Assembly: GCF_033958435.1 (NCBI RefSeq)
Contig: NC_134137.1
Coordinates: 174,419,501 to 174,483,500, forward strand
From: Carettochelys insculpta
Lineage: Eukaryota > Chordata > Testudines > Carettochelyidae
DNA: 64,000 nt
Direction: 5' to 3'
A program made the position numbers and the translations under genes. The notes below the pieces were generated by a model. The model was not told the DNA's origin, did not search any database, and saw only the letters and a list, made by a program, of their open reading frames with translations. Position 1 is the first letter of the stretch. Every line of letters starts with the position of its first letter. Positions 11,500-22,174 of the stretch are shown here, piece by piece.

Positions 11500-12010
11500 C
11501 TCCTAGCGACATGGGAGAAGCGATATTAAGGACACTGACGCTGAGATAGGAAGAACGAAAGGCTAGTGGACGGCGAGTCAGAATGACAGAGATTAACGAG
11601 GGTTGCCTGCATCCCTATTTAAGTTATTTTAACTCAGGAGGCAGAGAGTGAGATTTAAGAATGAGCCAGCAGTCCTATTTATAGAAAGCCATTTTTAAAT
11701 GCAGAGGCTTTGAGGAAGAGAGTCACCTCCGTACTAAACGCCTGCATCCCTGGAGCTTCCTAGTAACTTGGGGAGAGACTGTACGGAATCACCAATCAGC
11801 CTGTCTGCTGAACATTCTAGAAGGGCAGCCCACACCTGAGCGCAGGAAGGCAGCGGAGCACAGGAACACCACTGGGAGCGGCACTCGTGGTACCTGTTTA
11901 AATGGCCGCTACAAAGCCAGATGCAAACAACTGGGAGTGCAGCAGCTCAGAGGCTATGTTGATGAAATACCACTCAAGGCATCTGAACGTGTGCTGCATC
12001 GCCTAAGCTG
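11500..12010 (+). promoter_or_regulatory. Candidate intronic regulatory block or internal promoter
   Basis: A repeat-free block, richer in G+C than its surroundings. It contains a perfect MEF2-type site CTATTTATAG (11,675-11,684), a CCAAT-box core ACCAATCAGC (11,791-11,800), and a perfect three-unit heat-shock element GAA-CA-TTC-TA-GAA (11,810-11,822). A 34-codon ORF starts 80 bases further on (11,902). The spacing looks promoter-like, but single motifs occur by chance and there is no expression or conservation evidence. Confidence 0.35.
11902..12006 (+). CDS. Hypothetical 34-codon small ORF
   Basis: ATG GCC GCT opens a frame of 34 codons (begins MAATKPDANNWECSSS, ends HLNVCCIA) closed by TAA at 12,004. 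It has T at -3 and G at +4, a mediocre context. There is no signal peptide, membrane segment or known motif. It lies downstream of the CCAAT box and heat-shock element in the repeat-free block. ORFs this short are common by chance. Confidence 0.15.
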   Translation: MAATKPDANNWECSSSEAMLMKYHSRHLNVCCIA

Positions 12011-14320
12011 AAGAGCAAGGAAACAGTTGTTAATCTAATGTCAGTGTTACAAGCAGGGACAAAATTATATACAATATGTGTGATGACCTGGAAAATACTG
12101 TGTATAGAAAAACAGGATGTTTGTTCCAGTGTCCAGCTTCAGGTACTGATGTCTCCTTACACTTAATTATGCATTAATCTCCTAATAAAGGGCCGTCTTA
12201 AACGACGATACTTCTTTGTACTATCAGCAAATACTGAAAAATGATCGGTCCCACAGATTCCTTTTCTAATTTCTTTTGAGGTAAGGGTGAGGTAAAATAA
12301 GGCAAGGTAAAGAAAAATAACTTGGGGGAAAAAACTGAAACAAACAGTCATTATATTATAATAAGAAGAAATTAGAGAGAGAATTTCTGGAGTGACCAGA
12401 AGTATTCTAATAGGATGAACAGCATTGTTAATACACTCTGACCTGAATTAAAATGTTTTGCACTGAAGCTTTGACTAATCCGGTGTCTAGGAATCTATGG
12501 CAATTATAAAGATAAAGCACAGAACAGAGCAACTTCTGCGTCAAGCATTTCCCAGGGTGTGAATTCCAGGGAAGAGAAATGCTGCCATGTTGTGTTTGCA
12601 AATGATTGCCCTGTGCTGAAGTCTGCATGCTGAGGACTTCTGTATTTTCCAGTGCAGAGTGGCAGCGTTCATTGTTTCATTTTATATTTACCATGGCATG
12701 AAGGGATTTGATGGAGGTTGGCACTGGCTAGTTAACTTCACTACTGCTCTTAACCAATATCTTTGTGATGGGCATAGTTTAACTAACATGAGGCCGCTAG
12801 TTGTTTTAGTGGTATTGTTTAGTTGTACTAAATGAGAGTCTAAGTGGGGAGCAGCAGGTAAGTGAACCTGAGGGGAGAGGATGGCTGACAAGCCACAAAG
12901 TAGGATTAGTATTCCCTGAAATGAGTCAGTTATCTGCTTTGCCAAACAATGGAAAGGTTCTCTATAAAACTATGAATGCTAGCTCTGAATCTGATTAGCC
13001 TCCCATCCCAGATGGGGTAGGCAATCTGAGACCATTGTCCTCACCTGACTTCAACAATGTTACTGTCTACAGTTGAAAGCAGAGAGGGCTGCTTTTTTTT
13101 TTTTTTTCAATGAATTTAACATTCTGGGAGAAGACAAGCTGTGCTATGGAGCAGTCAGGAATAAATACAAATATTGTCACTTTTTCTCTAGCCCACGATA
13201 GCTCATCCCAAGTCCTGCCATGAATGTAGTCTGCCCTGCAAGTTCAGCAACAAAGGATAGACTATTGATTGTCCTAATTCAGGAAAATATTGTGCACTTA
13301 GGCATGGTTTTAAATCCTATTAATTCAGAGGATGAAGAAGATTAAAAGAAAATTGAGATGGTAGGGAAGAGGAGGAGGAACTTCCAAATCATGTACTGGC
13401 TCAAATCAGAGCCAATGGAAGTGTCTAAGCACAAAATACATGACTACATGACTGGAGCGGTGTATCTGTCTCCTACTCTTGGTTTTTGTTCTGGATCTTT
13501 GCTTGTTTGTTTCACCAGGACCAAAAGACTCTCTTGCTGTTGGCACATAAAGGCTGAGAGAGCAGGCCGTGTGCAACTGAGAGGATGTACAGTGTGTTCT
13601 TCTTTAGGTCAGCCTAGCGGGGATGAAAGAGGAAACAAGGGGGTTATTAATCTGGACTAGTTTTCAATATACACCAGGGACATGATTTAAATAGATAAGG
13701 CCTATCCTACTTTATCCACAGAGGGCGACCAGGAGCACTGCACTAAATCCAACGACCAGTAAAAATCATGCCCCTGACTAATAGTCTGTTCCTGCTTAGC
13801 TGCCTTATAATTTAATTTTGCACCCTTCTGGGCCTGTTGAGCCAGTAGTTGTTGGATTACACGCATAAAATTTGGTAAAGATGAAACTTGATGCTATGTC
13901 ACAGTGTCCACCCTTTAAATTGGGAGTCCCTAACTCAGGGTGTGAGTTATGTCAAGTATTTCTGGTGGTGGTTTTGACATACCTTTTTTAAAATTTCAGT
14001 CCCCACTTTTATCTTCACATACTTAGGATAATTTTCTTTCTCTCACTGCATACATGAAATACTCTGCTCTATGCATGAAGCAATACTCTTTTCCTCCTTT
14101 ATTATTTGTGCTTCTGTAGACCCCAAAGACCGGTTTTGGATCACAGCTTCATTGTGCTAGGCACTGCATAAATAAATTTACAGTCAAAATGAGAGGACAC
14201 AGGAAGAGAGGCACTGCCTACTATAGGCGAATGGATGAGGGCAGTGCTTGGCTTATATTGTATTATTGGTTAAGGGCTTATTTTATATTGTTATTTAGGT
14301 AACACTGACAGACCCATGTT
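12011..14320. other. Unique intron sequence, with one possible old LINE scrap
   Basis: Mostly unrecognised. A T-run lies at 13,094-13,108. Sequence at about 14,115-14,180 (TTCATTGTGCTAGGCACTG) resembles an old CR1/L3-type fragment common in sauropsids, without clear borders. The open frame at 13,358-13,660 has no recognisable product. Confidence 0.4.
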
Positions 14321-14390
14321 GCTGGTACCAGGGATTGAACCTATGATCATAGAGGCTAAAGCCCTGTGCTCTACCACATGAGCTAAAAGC
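14321..14390 (-). repeat. tRNA-like module of a SINE (copy 1)
   Basis: On the minus strand this reads TTAGCTCATGTGGTAGAGC (A box, D arm GCTC/GAGC) followed by AGGTTCAATCCC (B box) at tRNA spacing. The acceptor stem pairs poorly (about 4 of 7), so this is not a functional tRNA gene. The flank at 14,301-14,320 recurs beside copy 2, marking both as parts of one tRNA-derived repeat family. Confidence 0.65.
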
Positions 14391-14566
14391 AAGCTGGCTC
14401 TTAGCCAAGGCTGTAGAGCGGAGACTTCACTCACCTTAGTATGAGGTCTCAGTGCCTGTGGGTACTACATGTTTCCGTTGGCCCAAGAAGTGCATCCCAA
14501 GCTTCTGAGACCTTCCAGCAGTTCATTCCAAACAAGCCCCCATTTGTAACACCAACAGACCCAGGT

Positions 14567-14636
14567 TGCCAGCACCAAGGATTGACCCTGCAAACGGGAG
14601 GGCTAAAACCCTGTGCTCTAGCGCATGAGTTAAAGG
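14567..14636 (-). repeat. tRNA-like module of a SINE (copy 2)
   Basis: Minus strand: TTAACTCATGCGCTAGAGC and GGGTCAATCC at the same spacing as copy 1, 246 bp away in the same orientation. The shared outer sequence (CAACAGACCCAGGTTGCCA here, CTGACAGACCCATGTTGCT there) shows a common origin. Degraded, no intact cloverleaf. Confidence 0.6.
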
Positions 14637-14649
14637 CCATTATGAAACA

Positions 14650-17340
14650 TACTTTTAGCTAGCTTCTTTGGGGGTTATGACAATGCATGGAAATGGGGAG
14701 GAGCTGTTGGCAGTAACAGAGAGGAGAGGGTAAAGAAGGAAGCTGGGTCTGTAGAATGTAGAAAGGTGCAGGAACAACTGATGGGTTAGGGTGAAAGAAA
14801 AGGGGTAGGGTGAATTGGAAATGGCAGCTTTTGTAACGTGAACAGGGGAAAGAGTTTGCATGAATGTAAATGGTAGCAAGGTGTGGAGAGCACCAGACAA
14901 CACTCTTGAGTTAGAGAAATCCTATTTTCTTATCTCACGTAATTCCATTTGGGTGTGGCTGACACAGAAGCTTTTAATATTGTCATTTTGACTTAGTATT
15001 TGCTGGTCTAGAAATGTCTGGGAACTGCTGGAGCAGCTGATGAGGGGGAACAAAGACAGTTGGATCAGACTTCTCTTAGAGTTGGCACATAGTCTGCTTG
15101 GTCCATCCACCTCTTCCACATATATTCTGGGTATATCACATGGGGCAGGAGCTCCCCCCATATCATGTTTGTGGGAGAAGAGAGTGAGTCTGGCCTTCCT
15201 CACAAAACTCCTGTAGACACAACACATGGTCTTTGCATGATCATTTACTATTTTTCCCCACAAGAGCCCTACTACATTTAATCCATGGCATGAGAACACA
15301 AAGGGACAGAATTAAGGTTGCATGAGCAACCATAAAGGTGGTATTTTCTGACTTTCTAATGCTTTACTTTGCAACTTAAATAAAGTTACTTATAATACAT
15401 GTTGAAGTATGTATATCTAGCTAGGTGTCTATTGAGAAAGAGAGAGATTAGTGCTTTGAGAAGGTCTTATCTGTAGTGAATTCACAGGAACGAGCGAATG
15501 AATAACTTAAGCATGGAGTTACTGTTATAAAATGATCTGACACAGTACTGGAAGTTCCCTTGGGGTAAGAGGCAGACTGCAGAGTACAGAGGTACATTGC
15601 AGGTACCAGCAGGGGATGCTGTTATCTGGCTAAAGATTGCTGTGTAACAATAAACCAATAGAAGAAGAATTTTTGTTTATGTACCATGTTATCTTTGACC
15701 TTGGCTATAGTCTCAAACTGTGTTGCCAGCTGTTCCTTCCCTACTGTCTGTCCCTTACCCCCCAGCTGTGATTGTTCTGAGATGATATAGACTCCTGGGT
15801 TTATTTGATTTTTTAATTAGCATCTAGTAAAAACAAGTCTAGCTTTCAACTGAGTATTTAAAAAAATATCTAAACATCTTGTAGCTCAGGCATTCATGGA
15901 GCCCTGCAACTACTAAGTGCCCAACCTGTCTGTTACTGTATGGATGACTGATTTAAATCCAGGAATGTTTGCAACATGGGTGTTACTCACTGGCTTAGCA
16001 GCAAAATAAGTCAGTTGAATTGTACCAGTTCCTCTAGCACAGAGAGATCTATAGTGACATGTCTTTAAAAGCTGAAGAGATTCATCTCTCTATTTTATTT
16101 TTAGATGACTATGCTATGCATATTACTTTTAGTCCCTGAGATTTTGTTTTTGTCAAAGTAATTTTCACATAAAAATGCATATTTTAATTTGGGGCGTGGC
16201 TCTTAAATTGTACATACTGAACTATATATTTTCGAATAGTATCCCCTCTAAGCATAATGTGGAAAAATAGTTGAGAGTATAAAAGGGGCTGCATTGTAAT
16301 TCGTTGCTTTTTCATTTATGTAAAGTTATTTTGAGGCATCTAAAGGATTATCGATAGAGGTCTTTAATGGGGGATATAGTCAATTTAAATTAGCTCACAG
16401 TTTATCCCTTATGATCTGGAATCTTTAAAATGTAGGTAGCACCTAATTATTCTGCTAGGTTATACAGTACTGCCAGGAATTGCTTGCTCACTACCACAAA
16501 ATAAACTCCCACATCACTATATTTAGTACGATTAAACTCAACTAGAATAGTCAATTTGAAAAGGCTGACTAATTGCCTTAAAAACAACCTAGACCCCATT
16601 TTTTCTTCAGAACAAAACAAACTCAACAGATTAAAAAAGCCCAAACAACTGTATTTTCCCAGGTTCGTTCCATCACAGTGTTTCCCCCTGCTGTCTCCGT
16701 ATAAATGAGTGTCAGTTGATTACTCAGGTGAGCGTCAAGGGTGTGCTTTATGTTTTGCTGCTTCAGGAAATTTTCTGCTGCTTCTGCTTTTATAACGGAA
16801 ATGGATTTACAACCAAATTTCGCTGTTGTATTACCCAGAGAACTGCATGTAATGAGTCTTCTTTCCCTCCACCCACTTCCTCACCCACCCTTTAGTTAAG
16901 CCGTCACAAGCAAGTAGTACAGCATTGGACTAATGACTATGAATGCAGGATTTGTAAAGGACAGTCATACTATACTCTGTCCCTGAAGGCCGTTCAAGTG
17001 GTCTTCCCTGCATTTGGGAGGTGCAGGAGGAGAGCTTCTCAGCAAAAGGGTTGGAGATGATAATGATAAAATTGTATGGGCTGAAATATGTGCCCATTTT
17101 TAAATCATCCTGTGATAATCCAGAGCAGACATGCTCTTGGGATTTGGGCACAACTAAATGAAGAAACCAGAGACATAGCAAATCTAGTTCTGACTATACC
17201 CAGGTTTAAAGAATAACAGCAAGGCAAATTTAAATTGTTTCTCAATCAATATAAACCTCAATTTCATTTTTTTTAAGTCATCTGTGCGTGATCTTGCTTC
17301 ATTAATGTGCTGGGTGCCTAAGGTGTTCCTTCATCTGTTC
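14650..17340. other. Unique intron sequence
   Basis: No repeat ends, conserved frames or RNA genes recognised. Open frames on the minus strand at 14,655-15,299 and 16,930-17,181 have no family resemblance and no exon-like borders. Confidence 0.45.
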
Positions 17341-17480
17341 CTCTAGCAGCTTTTCCCTCGAGTGATTATGCTAATTAGTGTTTGATCAAATGATTAAATT
17401 ATAATTCGATTAATCCTGTGTGCTAAATGCTCTGAGTGCATTTTCCATTGCCTGGGATGCCTTGTGCTTAACTGCCCCTG
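17341..17480. promoter_or_regulatory. Homeodomain-site cluster, candidate conserved element
   Basis: Contains CTAATTAG (17,371-17,378), TGATTAAATTATAATTCGAT and TAATCC (17,411-17,416, an OTX/PITX-type core) within about 45 bp, in repeat-free DNA. Such AT-rich clusters are typical of developmental enhancers but also arise by chance in AT-rich introns. Confidence 0.25.
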
Positions 17481-17957
17481 TTTGCAGCCTGATACAAAGC
17501 TCCCCCCACTTGAATAGTGTTTTCTGTTTTGAAAACACCATTGATCCTCTTTGACATTTGGAAAAGGAGGTGAAACCTTTTTGTTTTCTACCCTCATTGC
17601 AAGGATCTGAAATGTGGCTCCCCCTAGCTGAAGTGAATTATATTGAGGGAGATTATAAAAAAGGGGAAAAAGAGTTCTGTCTGCTAATATTTGTTACTTG
17701 CCTCTTTTTCATGAATTCTCAAGAAGCATAAATGCAGTGTTGTAGCTAACTCATCATTGTGCCTAATTCTATTCTAAATTTGCCTTTCCTCATAAAAATA
17801 TTTCCCTTACCAAAGCTGAAATGTTTGAGTCCGGCAGGCTTTTATTTTGTTTCAGGTGTTTTTGTATTGCCTCGAGGTTCCAGCTGCAAAACTTCCGTTT
17901 TATCAAGGTTTGTTTTTTCATGGCAAGTACAGTAGATAATTTCCAGTAAGAGAAGAA

Positions 17958-17994
17958 GACTGAATTCATAAGCTGAATACTGAATTCATAAGCT
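17958..17994. repeat. 20-bp tandem duplication
   Basis: CTGAATTCATAAGCT occurs twice with a 20-bp period, directly before the MITE at 17,998. Confidence 0.8.
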
Positions 17995-17997
17995 CAG

Positions 17998-18309
17998 CAG
18001 CTGTTTCTGCACTTGCATTCCTCTTTCGAAAGAGGCATGCAAATGTGGGAAATTGAAAATGCAAACGAGGCATAGATTTACATATCTGACATGTCATTTG
18101 CATATTCTTCTTTCGAAAGAAGAAAAGCAGTGTAGATGCAGCTCTTTCGAAAGTAAATCCCATCTTTGAAAGAACCCTTCTTCCTGTTTTCTCTTTTGAA
18201 AAAATATGCAAATGAGGCATCAGATATGTAAATCTGCACCTCATTTGCATTTCCATGTTCCTCATTTGCATGACTCTTTTGAAAGAGGAATGCTAGTGTA
18301 GACACAGCC
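17998..18309. mobile_element. TTCGAA-type MITE, about 310 bp, foldback
   Basis: The left end (GCTGTTTCTGCACTTGCATTC) and the right end (reverse complement GGCTGTGTCTACACTAGCATTC) are inverted. Internal arms also pair, with repeated CTCTTTCGAAAGAG and ATTTGCAT motifs on both sides of a centre near 18,150. No coding capacity; a Harbinger-like superfamily is my inference from the GG start and from 3-bp duplications of related copies here. Confidence 0.75.
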
Positions 18310-19321
18310 AGCCTGTTGAAAGATTAACTGTTGTTGCTTTCCCTTGAAGATTTGAGGGCTTTTTTTAATGAGCCCCAAATAATTTTCATGAATGAAGCAG
18401 ACTGCACAGTTGACTTTTAAAGTTTAATTATAGCACATATTTGAATTTAAAAGGGTACCATTTTGGCTTCAATATAGGTTTTTCCCATCTTTATCAAGGC
18501 AAAACAACATTTTAGGCACCAAGGGTTTGTCCTAGTAGCTATTGTCGGACAGAGGTCTCTGCAAGAGTTCAGGAAGGGTTGTGGAAACTCAGGAGGTAGT
18601 GTTACCCTGTAACTTATGTCTTTGGTTTAACTTCCAATCTATAGCGCAAACATCTTTAGGGAGAGTGGGGCAAAAGGAAGAGGGGGCATAGGGAGGAGGG
18701 CTTTCCAACTGAGTGAATATTGCTGCACTGCCTCCCGAGGGCAGATTGAAAAGAGAGTTGTGAAGGTTTATTTACTGGAATCTCCCTGTTCTGTTCCCCA
18801 GCTGTCACCTTGAGAGCTTGTGACCATTTCTGAAGACCACCTTAAATGTTGTTCAACTCCTGCCAGGATATCCATAAAGCACCTTTGCCTGTTATGATAT
18901 AGTTGGGCATTACCTCTTTTTTAAACGAAGTACAAATCAAAATAGGGAAGCTGACTAGAGACCGGGACTCTAAATTGAATAGCCCCATTCCATAACTGTT
19001 CTTTACAGTGCAGAATCACATAGAAGTAGTTAATTTTAATAGTTCATTACACTACTAATGTGAGGAAATCTATATACTGTCAGTAGTACTCCCTGTAATT
19101 TTTCCCACACATGTGAAGAATGAATTTTGTTGTGTGTGACAACACCTGTATTGGTGCACATCACAGATTTCATGGAGCAGTACTGGGGCAGAGGGCTGGG
19201 GTGCATGTTGTGAGGGATCTGGCAGGGGTTGCTTCCTCTGGGATGGGGCTTGACAAAGCCCTGACTGGAGTCACTAGTTAAGGTTGGCCCTGCTTCATCC
19301 AGGGGCTGGACTTCCAATCCT
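18310..19321. other. Unique intron sequence
   Basis: No recognisable gene or repeat. The open frame at 19,036-19,317 (minus) has no known relatives that I can identify. Confidence 0.45.
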
Positions 19322-19630
19322 AATCTGCAATGATTTGAAAACTGCCATCATGTTCCCCCTAAGTCATCTTTTCTTTAGACTAAACATGTCAGGTTCCTTC
19401 AGTCTTTTCTCACTGTGTTTTTTTAAATCTTTCCTAATTTTTGTTTCTATTATCTGGACTTGTTCAAGTTTGTTCACATCTATTTTATGATGGTTTTGTT
19501 GCTTGGTGCCCACCAACCCCCAGAGTGTGTGTGTGAGAGAGAAAGTATTGCTGACTCTCCTAAATGTATTGGGTAAGGCCCAAAATTGTACCTGATACTC
19601 CTTTTTCCTAGAGAAATATCTGTGTGATGT
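19322..19630 (-). mobile_element. CR1 LINE fragment, reverse strand
   Basis: The minus strand carries degraded end-of-ORF2 motifs in order: KEYQVQFWALP, then after an insertion NKLEQVQIIETKI and RLKEPDMFSLKKR. About 25 unrelated residues (from near 19,485-19,560) separate the FWA and LEQVQ blocks that are normally adjacent, so an insertion or rearrangement sits inside. Dead copy. Confidence 0.7.
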
Positions 19631-19749
19631 TAAATGCATACAAATAGATGGTGTCTAGCAACCAAAGAGAGAACTAACTGCAGTGTGCCAAACACATACA
19701 CATGTAGTGGAGGGAAAAAATAAGCGTAAGGACGTCTTTCTCCCATGCT

Positions 19750-19772
19750 CCACACACACACACACACACACA

Positions 19773-19810
<38 letters not shown>
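19750..19810. repeat. Compound (CA)n(CT)n microsatellite
   Basis: About 12 CA units (19,750-19,774) pass directly into about 18 CT units. Frames across it give H-T and L-S repeats only. Confidence 0.97.
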
Positions 19811-19811
<1 letters not shown>

Positions 19812-19829
19812 ACACATATGCCCTCTCTA

Positions 19830-20175
19830 TCGGGTGTATCTGGGTTTTTAGAATTTTCCTCATCCTATTATAAGGGTTTATTCAGGGTGAAAGATTGGTC
19901 ATGTGCAGCAGTTTACCACTACAGTTAACCTTTCTAAATATTCTCATCTTTTTAAATTATGAACTAAATGATTTCATATTATTTGCCACTTCAGGGACGT
20001 TCTTGAAATAACAAAACCACAGGTAAATTTGGCAGATCCCTGTTGTATGTCCTGACTGTATTATGTATCAGGCACTCTTTTATGTTTGTGTTTTGGAAAA
20101 TATTCAAGCTTCTCTGCTGTATTTTAATGTACGATATGTATTTTTTCTCTTTTCAAGCTTTACATTTTAAAAAAT
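19830..20175. other. Intron, nothing recognised
   Basis: No gene or repeat signal seen. Confidence 0.4.
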
Positions 20176-20179
20176 AAAT

Positions 20180-20325
20180 GGGCTGTTACCTCTGTTATTC
20201 AGATGTGGAACTGTAATGAGACCAAATGACTTGCCCCTGGTCACACGAAATCTGTGGTGGAGCAGGGAATTGAAGCTGGCTCTTCCAAGTCCTGGTCTAA
20301 TGCTGTAGACTTTGGACTGCCTTCC
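20180..20325 (-). repeat. MIR-like SINE remnant, reverse strand
   Basis: TGACTTGCCCCTGGTCACACG followed by GTGGAGCAGGGAATTGAA is the reverse complement of a MIR/CORE-SINE body and tRNA-like head. Old and degraded, with diffuse borders. Confidence 0.5.
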
Positions 20326-20329
20326 TCTA

Positions 20330-21254
20330 TTTTGTAAATGCCTTTTGGGGGAGAAAGCTGAATTCCATTTAATTGTAGTTCAGATACCATGGGCTATAAT
20401 TTGAGGATTACAGAGTGACTTCCACCCACAGCAGAATTCTCACAAAAATGAGTTGTCTGATTGCCTAAAGACCAAAGGGAGAGTGGTCTTTTGGTTTAAC
20501 ATTATTATTTCTTGAGGACTTTGTTGCATTTAATCTTGTCCATTAGAAAACATGCTCGCCTTTAAGACCAGGACTTTTTTAAAAAAATGTTCCCCTCCCT
20601 GTGTCTGTCTGTGTTACTATTCCTTCCTTTCCTCTACATCTCCTCTTTCAAGTCCTACTCGCCTATTAGTTTTATTCCTATTCCATCTGCTCCAATGACT
20701 CCAGTGAGAACAGGAGAATTCATATATCTCAGTGGTTGTTTCAGGCTGTCTGCAGACTCCGGAAGAGAGGTTACTCTCAGGTCACATTTTCAAGGGTTTA
20801 TTTGAAAGTTTGAGGACTAGCGAGTAGCTTCCTAACAAATGAGAGCTGAGAGTCTGTGGAATATGAATATGGCTTGTGGTGGACCATATTAATACACTAA
20901 ATGGACTAGAGGTGGCCTGCGAGCTGGGTTTGCTACCTCTGCTTCAGGAGACACTAGAATCTGCACAGATCTTCAATGGAATATGGACTCTTGTTATGAA
21001 ATAGCTGTTTGTCCAATAGGATGGTGGATCTTGATCCATCTCCACTCTTCCAAGGGTACAATGGGAAGTTTGAGGTTAACTTTGTGACACCTTACTCCCT
21101 CAGGGTCCCTTCCTGAAGTTTATCTCATGGGATAGTCACCAAACCCACACCTGCTTCATTTTGTTTGAGTGTTAAATTAAGGTTTTTAACAAATACTCCT
21201 TGAGGATGAGTTTTTGTGCCCATGCCAAGAAGTTGGAACATGCCTCCTCTTTCG
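20330..21254. other. Intron, nothing recognised
   Basis: A C/T-rich tract near 20,587-20,700 and otherwise ordinary sequence. No supported gene. Confidence 0.4.
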
Positions 21255-21510
21255 TGCATTCTAAGGCCACAATGGTCCATTGTGGTCATCTAGTCTCATC
21301 TTTGGTATAATACAGAACTAGCCCCAAATAATTCCTAGAGCACATCTTTTAGGAGAAAAAATGCAATCCTGACTTAAAAATAATCAGTGATATAAACTCC
21401 AACACAACCTTATGAAAATTGATTTCAAAGGTTAGTTACTCTAGAGCACTGTCAAAAAATTTACATCCTGAATTTGTCTAGCTTCAGCTTTCAGTCACTG
21501 GATCCTGTTA

Positions 21511-21770
21511 AGAATCACAGAATCATAGAACACTGGAACTGGAAGGGACCTCAAGAGGTCATCAAGTCCACTTGCCTGCCCTCTTGGCAGGACCAAGCAC
21601 CATTTAGATTGTCCCTGCTAGGTATTTATCTAACCTGCTCTTAAAAATGTCCATGATGGAGATTCCACAACCTCCATAGGTAATTTATTCCAGTGTTTGA
21701 GAACCCTGGCAGTTAGGAAGTTTTTCCTAATGTCTAATCTAAACCTCCCTTGCTGCAGTTTAAGACCATT
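21511..21770 (-). mobile_element. Younger CR1 3' end inserted in older CR1
   Basis: Starts AGAATCACAGAATCATAGAA and reads as a reverse CR1 3' end. It is flanked by GATCCTGTTA (21,501-21,510) and GATCCTTGTT (21,771-21,780), a probable 10-bp target duplication with small changes. Non-coding 3' portion only. Confidence 0.8.
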
Positions 21771-21891
21771 GATCCTTGTTCTATACCTTTCTCTGCTGGA
21801 CTGAAAAGCCCATTATCAAATATTTGTTCCTTGTGTAGATAATCAGACTATAATCAGATCATCCTTTAACATTCTCTGCTTTAAGCTGAAT

Positions 21892-22110
21892 AAAACAAAC
21901 CAGCAGTCATGTAGCACTTCAAAGACTAATAAAATAATTTATTAGCTGATGAGCTTTTGTGGGGCAGACCCGCTTCTTCAGATGTGGAGACAGATCATGG
22001 GTCTGCCCCACGAAAGGTCATCAGCTAATAAATTATTTTGTTAGTTTGTAAAGTGCTACATGACTGCTGGTTTGTTTTGTTAGAATACAGACCAACATGG
22101 CCACCTCTCT
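21892..22110 (+). mobile_element. PLE 3'-repeat snap-back insertion (smaller copy)
   Basis: The left arm (21,892 to about 21,975) is the inverted copy of the right arm (about 22,000-22,078), meeting in a short centre near 21,985. The right side continues into the PLE-type 3' end (GACCAACATGGCCACCTCTCTG). The arms differ at several sites, so this copy is older than the one at 23.3 kb. The flanks TTAAGCTGAATAA and TTAAACTAAATAA look like a worn target duplication within the older CR1. A hammerhead-like core is present but damaged (AAAA for GAAA in one arm, CTGAAGA lost in the other). Confidence 0.75.
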
Positions 22111-22174
22111 GTTACTATTAAACTAAATAAGTTTAGCTCCCTGAGTCTATTACTATAAGGTATGTTCTCTAATC

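Larger units (their letters stand above)
21255..22170 (-). mobile_element. Older CR1 fragment, split by two later insertions
   Basis: Segments 21,255-21,510, 21,771-21,891 and about 22,112-22,170 are collinear pieces of one CR1-type 3' end on the minus strand, recognised by TAGAGCACATCTTTTAGGAG, CTATACCTTTCTCTGCTGG and CTGAGTCTATTACTATAAGG in family order. A younger CR1 and a PLE hairpin sit in the gaps. Confidence 0.65.

Noticed and set aside
13358..13660. 100-codon plus-strand frame starting MVGKRRRNFQIMYW
   Set aside because: A basic start hints at a protein, but there is no known motif and no exon context.
14321..14636. Functional tRNA genes
   Set aside because: A and B boxes are present, but acceptor stems pair badly and both copies share repeat flanks.
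19630..19928. Frames with runs of H-T, L-S, E-R and V-C
   Set aside because: Translations of the (CA)n(CT)n microsatellite.
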